NCBI RefSeq assembly: GCF_004103825.1
Contig: NZ_RYFI01000016.1
Location: 79,902 to 124,332, forward strand
Reading direction: 5' to 3'
Source of the DNA: Hansschlegelia zhihuaiae
GTDB taxonomy: Bacteria; Pseudomonadota; Alphaproteobacteria; Rhizobiales; Methylopilaceae
Length of the DNA stretch: 44,431 nucleotides
Shown here: piece by piece, positions 41,013 to 44,431 of the stretch
Layout of the letters: the number at the start of each line of letters is the position of its first letter
Position numbering within the stretch: the stretch's first letter is position 1
Notes under the pieces: model-generated
Databases searched by the model: none
The model's input: the letters and a program-made list of their open reading frames with translations, nothing else
What the model was told of the DNA's origin: nothing
Program-made: the position numbers and the translations under genes

Positions 41013-42259
41013 CAGAGGATCCTCCCGGCGACCGCGCAGTCGACGCAGCGCTCCATGGACGCGAGCGTCGGCTTGTAGCCATAGCCGCCGATGATGTTGA
41101 CGAGCTTGGCGGAGTTGGTGAGCAGCCGGCTCCAGCCGTTCGCCTCCGCCATCTCGCGCGCATAGCTCTGGTAGAAGCAGACGCCTTCGAGCACGATCCC
41201 GCCTGACGCCTCGATCCGGTGGGTGAAGCCCATGCGGTCGGCCGCGCCCTTGATCTCGGGCGAGGTGATGGCGATCAGCGTCGTCTCGGGGTGCACCGCG
41301 CGGCCGTCGACCAGTCCCGCGACCATCTCCATCTCGAGCAGCGAGAGCTGCGGCGCCGAGAACACCACGACGTCGACCTTGTCGCCCCTTGCGGCGTAGG
41401 TCTCGTAGAAGGCCTCGAAATCGGCATCCGTGATCGCCTCGGCCTTCGGCGCCGGACGGCCGCCGAAGGCGCTCGCGAGGTCGGGCGCCTCGGGCGTGAC
41501 GCCGGGCATATGGAACAGGGCGACCGAGCCGAAGCTCGCGGCGGCCGCGCCGAAATGCTTCAGCTCGTCGGAGTTCGGCGCGCGGTCGAGCCCGGTGATC
41601 ACCGGCACGCGCCAGTAGCCGTCGGTCCGCCGCCCGACAATGCCGCCGAGCGCCCCCCACTCGCTGAGGTCCCGCGGCCGGCGCTTGAGCTCGAAATGCA
41701 GCGTGCCGACGCGATGCCGGTCGAGGTGGTAGCCGTAGCGGGGCGTCTTGCCGGTGAGCGCGGCTGCGAGCGCCGAGGGGCCGCCCTCGAAATTGCTGCG
41801 GGCGCCGAGCACCGAGTTCGAATAGATCACCACGCCGGTGTCGCCGAAGGCGAGATGCTCGCCTTTCACGGGCGGCAGGATGGTCTGGTAGTTGATGCAG
41901 GTGTTGGTCATCATCACGCCGAGCGCCTCGAAGGCCTTGATGAGGCGCGCCTCGAGGCCGACCATCTCCTCGGTCTGCTTCAGCCGCTCATAAGCCTTGA
42001 AATCGACGCCGCGCGGGTCCGTGATGGTGGGGATCCGCACCCGCCGCTCGGCGAGCGGGGCGCGCGCGAGCTCCTCCATGAAGGCGACGCCGGTCGGCCC
42101 GGTCGCCTCGGTGTCGGCCATGATGTGGGCCTGGCCGACGGGCACGAGGTCTTCGGCGTCGAAGAAGCGCCCCACTACGACCTGATGCTCGGCCGCCCAG
42201 CGCCGGACCGGCCCCTGCGAGCCGGCGAGCATCGCCTCGGTCTCCTCGTCGAGCCTCAT
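41012..42259 (-). CDS. Aconitase X large (catalytic) subunit
   Basis: 415 residues from ATG 42259, with GGAGG close upstream. Conserved aconitase X blocks are present: VPVGQAHIMADTEATGPTGV, IPTITDPRGVDF, VMMTNTCINYQTILPPVKGEHLAF, YSNSVLGARSNFEGGPSALAAALTGKTPRYGYHLD, and near the end TNSAKLVNIIGGYGYKP and ERCVDCAVAG. Cysteines in NTCINY, EGVCFYQ and RCVDCAV are candidates for binding an iron-sulfur centre or iron ion. Known members dehydrate cis-3-hydroxyproline in bacteria or phosphomevalonate in archaea. No proline-pathway gene (racemase, pyrroline reductase) is nearby, so the substrate may be another hydroxy acid. It is divergent from an orphan TctC and a GntR regulator. Confidence 0.92.
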   Translation of the reverse strand: MRLDEETEAMLAGSQGPVRRWAAEHQVVVGRFFDAEDLVPVGQAHIMADTEATGPTGVAFMEELARAPLAERRVRIPTITDPRGVDFKAYERLKQTEEMVGLEARLIKAFEALGVMMTNTCINYQTILPPVKGEHLAFGDTGVVIYSNSVLGARSNFEGGPSALAAALTGKTPRYGYHLDRHRVGTLHFELKRRPRDLSEWGALGGIVGRRTDGYWRVPVITGLDRAPNSDELKHFGAAAASFGSVALFHMPGVTPEAPDLASAFGGRPAPKAEAITDADFEAFYETYAARGDKVDVVVFSAPQLSLLEMEMVAGLVDGRAVHPETTLIAITSPEIKGAADRMGFTHRIEASGGIVLEGVCFYQSYAREMAEANGWSRLLTNSAKLVNIIGGYGYKPTLASMERCVDCAVAGRIL

Positions 42260-42332
42260 GGGTCCTCCAAATCGTCTGACGGCCTGTCGAGCGTCTGCCC
42301 TCGGGGCGGCGGCGAGCCGTTTTGAATTATTC

Positions 42333-42348
42333 CTATATAGCTATATAG
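42333..42348. promoter_or_regulatory. Perfect 16-base palindrome, two tandem CTATATAG units
   Basis: CTATATAGCTATATAG reads the same on both strands and consists of two copies of an 8-base palindrome. It lies between the divergent aconitase X and TctC genes and is repeated with one substitution 60 bases away. A GntR/UTRA regulator is encoded just downstream, making it the probable binding protein. The position could also overlap a promoter -10 element. Confidence 0.6.
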
Positions 42349-42392
42349 ATTATTGACGGCCCGCAAGCCGGCTCGGCGGCCTTGTCCATAAG

Positions 42393-42408
42393 CTAGATAG
42401 CTATATAG
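42393..42408. promoter_or_regulatory. Second CTATATAG-type palindrome
   Basis: CTAGATAGCTATATAG differs from the copy at 42333 by one base and starts exactly 60 bases to its right. It is 66 bases before the TctC start codon. Two sites at this spacing in a divergent promoter would allow one regulator to repress both directions or to loop the DNA. Confidence 0.6.
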
Positions 42409-42473
42409 TTTTTAACCGATCAAAGTCGCCCAGCCGCTCCCAGAAGGCGGCGGGCGCAAGGGGGGAGAACCTG

Positions 42474-43451
42474 ATGCGATCGATCAAAGGCTTAACCGTC
42501 GCGCTGCTCGCGCTGCTGGCCGGCCTGACGCCGGCGGCGGCGAAGGACGACTATCCCAACCGGCCCATCACCATCGTCGTGCCCTTCGCGGCCGGCGGCC
42601 CGACCGACGTGCTCGCGCGCGTCCTCGCCCAGCATATGGGCAAGACGCTCGGCCAGCAGGTGCTGGTCGAGAATCCCGGCGGGGCGGGCGGCACGATCGG
42701 CAGCGCGCAGGTCGCCCGCGCCGCGCCCAACGGCTACACGATGGTCATGGGCAATCTCGGAAGCCACGCGGCGTCCGTCGGGATCTACAAGAACCTGGCC
42801 TACGACCCCGTCAAGGACTTCGAGCCGGTGATGCTCGTCGGCACGACGCCGATGATGGTGGTGGTGAAGAAGGACCTTCCGGTCAAAACGCTCAAGGAGC
42901 TGGTCGAGTATGCGAAGGCGCATCCCGGAGAGGTCGGATACGGCACGGCCGGGAAAGGCTCCATCGGCCATCTCGCCGGCATCTCGTTCAATCAGCAGAC
43001 GGGCGCGGGGCTCAGCCACATCGCCTATCGCGGCCTGAGCCAGGCCATGACGGACGTCATCGCCGGCCAGATCGAGATGATGTTCGACCAGGTCGTGAGC
43101 GGCGCGCCGCATGTCAGGAACGGTTCGGTCAGGGCGCTCGCGGTCGCGGCCCCGAAGCGCGTCGAGATCCTTCCCGACGTCCCGACCTCAGCCGAGGCTG
43201 GCGTGCCGGGCTTCGTCACCCTCGCATGGTCGGCGCTGTTCCTCCCGAAGGACACGCCGCGGCCGGTCGTGGACAAGATCGTCGGGGCGCTCGAGGCGGC
43301 GTTCCGCGACGAGGACATTCAGAAACGCATGAAGGAGCTCGGCAACGACGTCCCGCCGCCCGAGCAGCGCACGCCGGAGGCGCTGCGCGGCTTCGTGGCC
43401 GCGGAGATCGCGAAATGGACGCCGCTGATCGAGGCCTCGGGCGAACAATAG
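42474..43451 (+). CDS. Orphan tripartite tricarboxylate-type binding protein (TctC/Bug)
   Basis: 325 residues from ATG 42474, with GGGGGAG upstream. A signal peptide (SIKGLTVALLALLAGLTPAAAKD) precedes YPNRPITIVVPFAAGGPTDVLARVLAQHM, then VLVENPGGAGGTIGSAQVARA, PNGYTMVMGN, YGTAGKGSIGHLAG and LAWSALFLPKDTP. It is a textbook Bug/TctC protein and better conserved than the one at 15988. No tctA or tctB gene follows in the window, so it either shares the TctAB pair encoded at 16975-19047, uses a permease elsewhere, or acts as a sensor protein. Its position opposite aconitase X suggests the ligand feeds that enzyme. Confidence 0.9.
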   Translation: MRSIKGLTVALLALLAGLTPAAAKDDYPNRPITIVVPFAAGGPTDVLARVLAQHMGKTLGQQVLVENPGGAGGTIGSAQVARAAPNGYTMVMGNLGSHAASVGIYKNLAYDPVKDFEPVMLVGTTPMMVVVKKDLPVKTLKELVEYAKAHPGEVGYGTAGKGSIGHLAGISFNQQTGAGLSHIAYRGLSQAMTDVIAGQIEMMFDQVVSGAPHVRNGSVRALAVAAPKRVEILPDVPTSAEAGVPGFVTLAWSALFLPKDTPRPVVDKIVGALEAAFRDEDIQKRMKELGNDVPPPEQRTPEALRGFVAAEIAKWTPLIEASGEQ

Positions 43452-43528
43452 GCCAGCCGCGGTCGGCGCGCTTGCGCAGCGCCGGCCGTCGTCTATTGAA
43501 GACTGATGTCCTCTGCAGCGGAGCCGAC

Positions 43529-44383
43529 TTGTTGAACGCCGCGCGCAGCGATCCACGGGGCGGCGAGGCGCTCGCCGAGTTGAAGCGGCGCGTGGACGAC
43601 CCGGCCCACGCCGGGGAGCCCCGCCACGTCAGGCTGCGGGCGGCGATCCTCGGCCTGCTCGCGGACGGCGCATGGGCGCCGGGCGACAAGCTGCCGCCCG
43701 AGATGGAGCTGGCGCGGGCGAGCGGCCTGAGCCTCGGCACCGCGCAGAAGGCCTTGGGAGCGCTGGCGCGTGAAGGGGTCTTGGCGCGCCTGCACGGCCA
43801 CGGCACCTTCGTGGCGGGCGACGCCAGTCAGGCCGACCGGCTGCTGCATTTCCGTTTCATCGGCGACGGCGACGACGCGATCGCGCCGGTCTATGCGGAG
43901 GCGATCGACCGGCGCGTGATCAAAGCGTCCGGCCCATGGTCGAAGCTGCTCGCCGGCGCCGAACGTTTCATCCGGATCCGGCGGCGGATCAACGTCGCGC
44001 AGGAATTCGACTGCCTGAGCGAGTTCTATATCGACGCCGACCGGTTCGCCGCGATCCTCGACCTCCCGATGCAGGAGCTCCATCGGGTCGTGATCCGCGC
44101 CGTCCTGGCCTCGCGCTTCAACACGCCGACCTTCGCGGTCGACCAGCGAGTCTACGCCTCCCGCTTTCCGGCAGCGATCTGCAAGCTTCTGAAGCTCGAA
44201 AAGGATCCGTTCGGCCTGGTGTTAGAGGTGCGCTCCTACACCCATCACCGGCAGCCTTTCGCGTTCCAGAACATCTTCATCCCGCCAAACGCGCGGCGGC
44301 TTCAGCTGACCAGCCCGCTGGATCCGGCGGCGGGTCGGGGAAAGGAAAAGGACCTCCCGAGCCTTCGACGCTCATGGTCCTAG
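43529..44383 (+). CDS. GntR-family regulator with UTRA effector domain
   Basis: 284 residues from a TTG at 43529, which has GGAG five bases upstream; no suitable ATG exists and the open frame extends further left into unrelated sequence. The GntR winged helix is visible as RLRAAILGLLADGAWAPGDKLPPEMELARASGLSLGTAQKALGALAREGVLARLHGHGTFVA. The remainder resembles a UTRA/HutC ligand domain (FIRIRRRINVAQEFDCLSEFYID, then LEVRSYTHHRQPFAFQNIFIPP). It lies 77 bases after the TctC gene on the same strand. It probably recognises the CTATATAG palindromes between TctC and aconitase X and responds to the transported compound. Confidence 0.87.
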   Translation: MLNAARSDPRGGEALAELKRRVDDPAHAGEPRHVRLRAAILGLLADGAWAPGDKLPPEMELARASGLSLGTAQKALGALAREGVLARLHGHGTFVAGDASQADRLLHFRFIGDGDDAIAPVYAEAIDRRVIKASGPWSKLLAGAERFIRIRRRINVAQEFDCLSEFYIDADRFAAILDLPMQELHRVVIRAVLASRFNTPTFAVDQRVYASRFPAAICKLLKLEKDPFGLVLEVRSYTHHRQPFAFQNIFIPPNARRLQLTSPLDPAAGRGKEKDLPSLRRSWS

Positions 44384-44392
44384 GGTCCGGAC

Positions 44393-44431
44393 TCAATTGC
44401 ACCAGTAGGTGACGGTGGCCGCGATGATCGC
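44393..44431 (-). CDS. Possible C-terminal end of a gene entering from the right
   Basis: On the minus strand the last 39 bases read AIIAATVTYWCN and then stop (TCA at 44393-44395). The residues are hydrophobic and the frame is open to the window edge, but only 12 residues are visible. It could be the tail of a membrane protein or chance. Confidence 0.2.
   Translation of the reverse strand, partial: AIIAATVTYWCN

Noticed and set aside
1-44431. CRISPR arrays, tRNA or rRNA genes
   Set aside because: No regularly spaced direct repeats of CRISPR size and no cloverleaf with a CCA-type 3' end or rRNA-like conserved stretch were noticed in any intergenic gap.

Overview
The window is a high-GC chromosomal stretch from what is most likely an alphaproteobacterium of the Hyphomicrobiales (Rhizobiales) type. 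The grounds are strong G/C third-position bias, an HWE-type CheB-CheR-PAS sensor kinase, several tripartite tricarboxylate (Tct) uptake genes, many ATGA/GTGA coupled gene junctions and a rhizobial-style exopolysaccharide locus. This placement is inference; no rRNA or other taxonomic marker is present. I saw no tRNA, rRNA, CRISPR array or intact insertion sequence.

Layout. (1) 1-6410: exopolysaccharide/O-antigen locus: Wza-type export protein (partial, minus), UDP-glucuronate decarboxylase, WecG/TagA glycosyltransferase, GDP-mannose 3,5-epimerase-like enzyme, WbaP-type priming transferase, and a DegT-family protein that has lost its catalytic lysine. (2) 6810-9929: large CheB/CheR/PAS/HWE hybrid sensor, followed by what looks like a frameshifted receiver-domain relic. 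(3) 10.0-12.8 kb: gene-poor, more A+T-rich patch with a hypothetical protein and an acyltransferase-3 membrane protein, possibly transferred DNA. (4) 13.0-24.4 kb: catabolic block. An enolase-superfamily enzyme, IclR regulator and SDR run leftward, divergent from tctC-tctB-tctA. An amidohydrolase, Rieske ferredoxin, ferredoxin/FAD reductase, second Rieske ferredoxin, quinone oxidoreductase, GST and TauE-like exporter follow rightward. Two similar palindromes, one in the divergent promoter and one before the amidohydrolase, suggest IclR ties them into one regulon. (5) 24.5-33.4 kb: lipid/multidrug ABC exporter and a ferric-siderophore uptake locus (fhuC-like ATPase, AraC regulator, TonB receptor, fhuD-like and fused fhuB-like genes). 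(6) 33.4-40.6 kb: LysR regulator, MHS-family symporter, RutA-like flavin monooxygenase, two paralogous flavin reductases, class III CoA-transferase and a divergent crotonase. Three gap-free copies of a 37-bp element precede three of these transcription units. (7) 40.6-44.4 kb: two-gene aconitase X, divergent from an orphan Tct-type binding protein and a GntR/UTRA regulator, with two tandem CTATATAG palindromes between them.

The most interesting material is regions 4, 6 and 7. They look like three small-molecule degradation modules, each with its own regulator and a recognisable operator. Region 6 (monooxygenase, flavin reductases, CoA-transferase, crotonase) and its neighbour aconitase X do not match any pathway I can name with confidence. 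Region 4 carries a full electron-transfer chain for an oxygenase but no oxygenase component.
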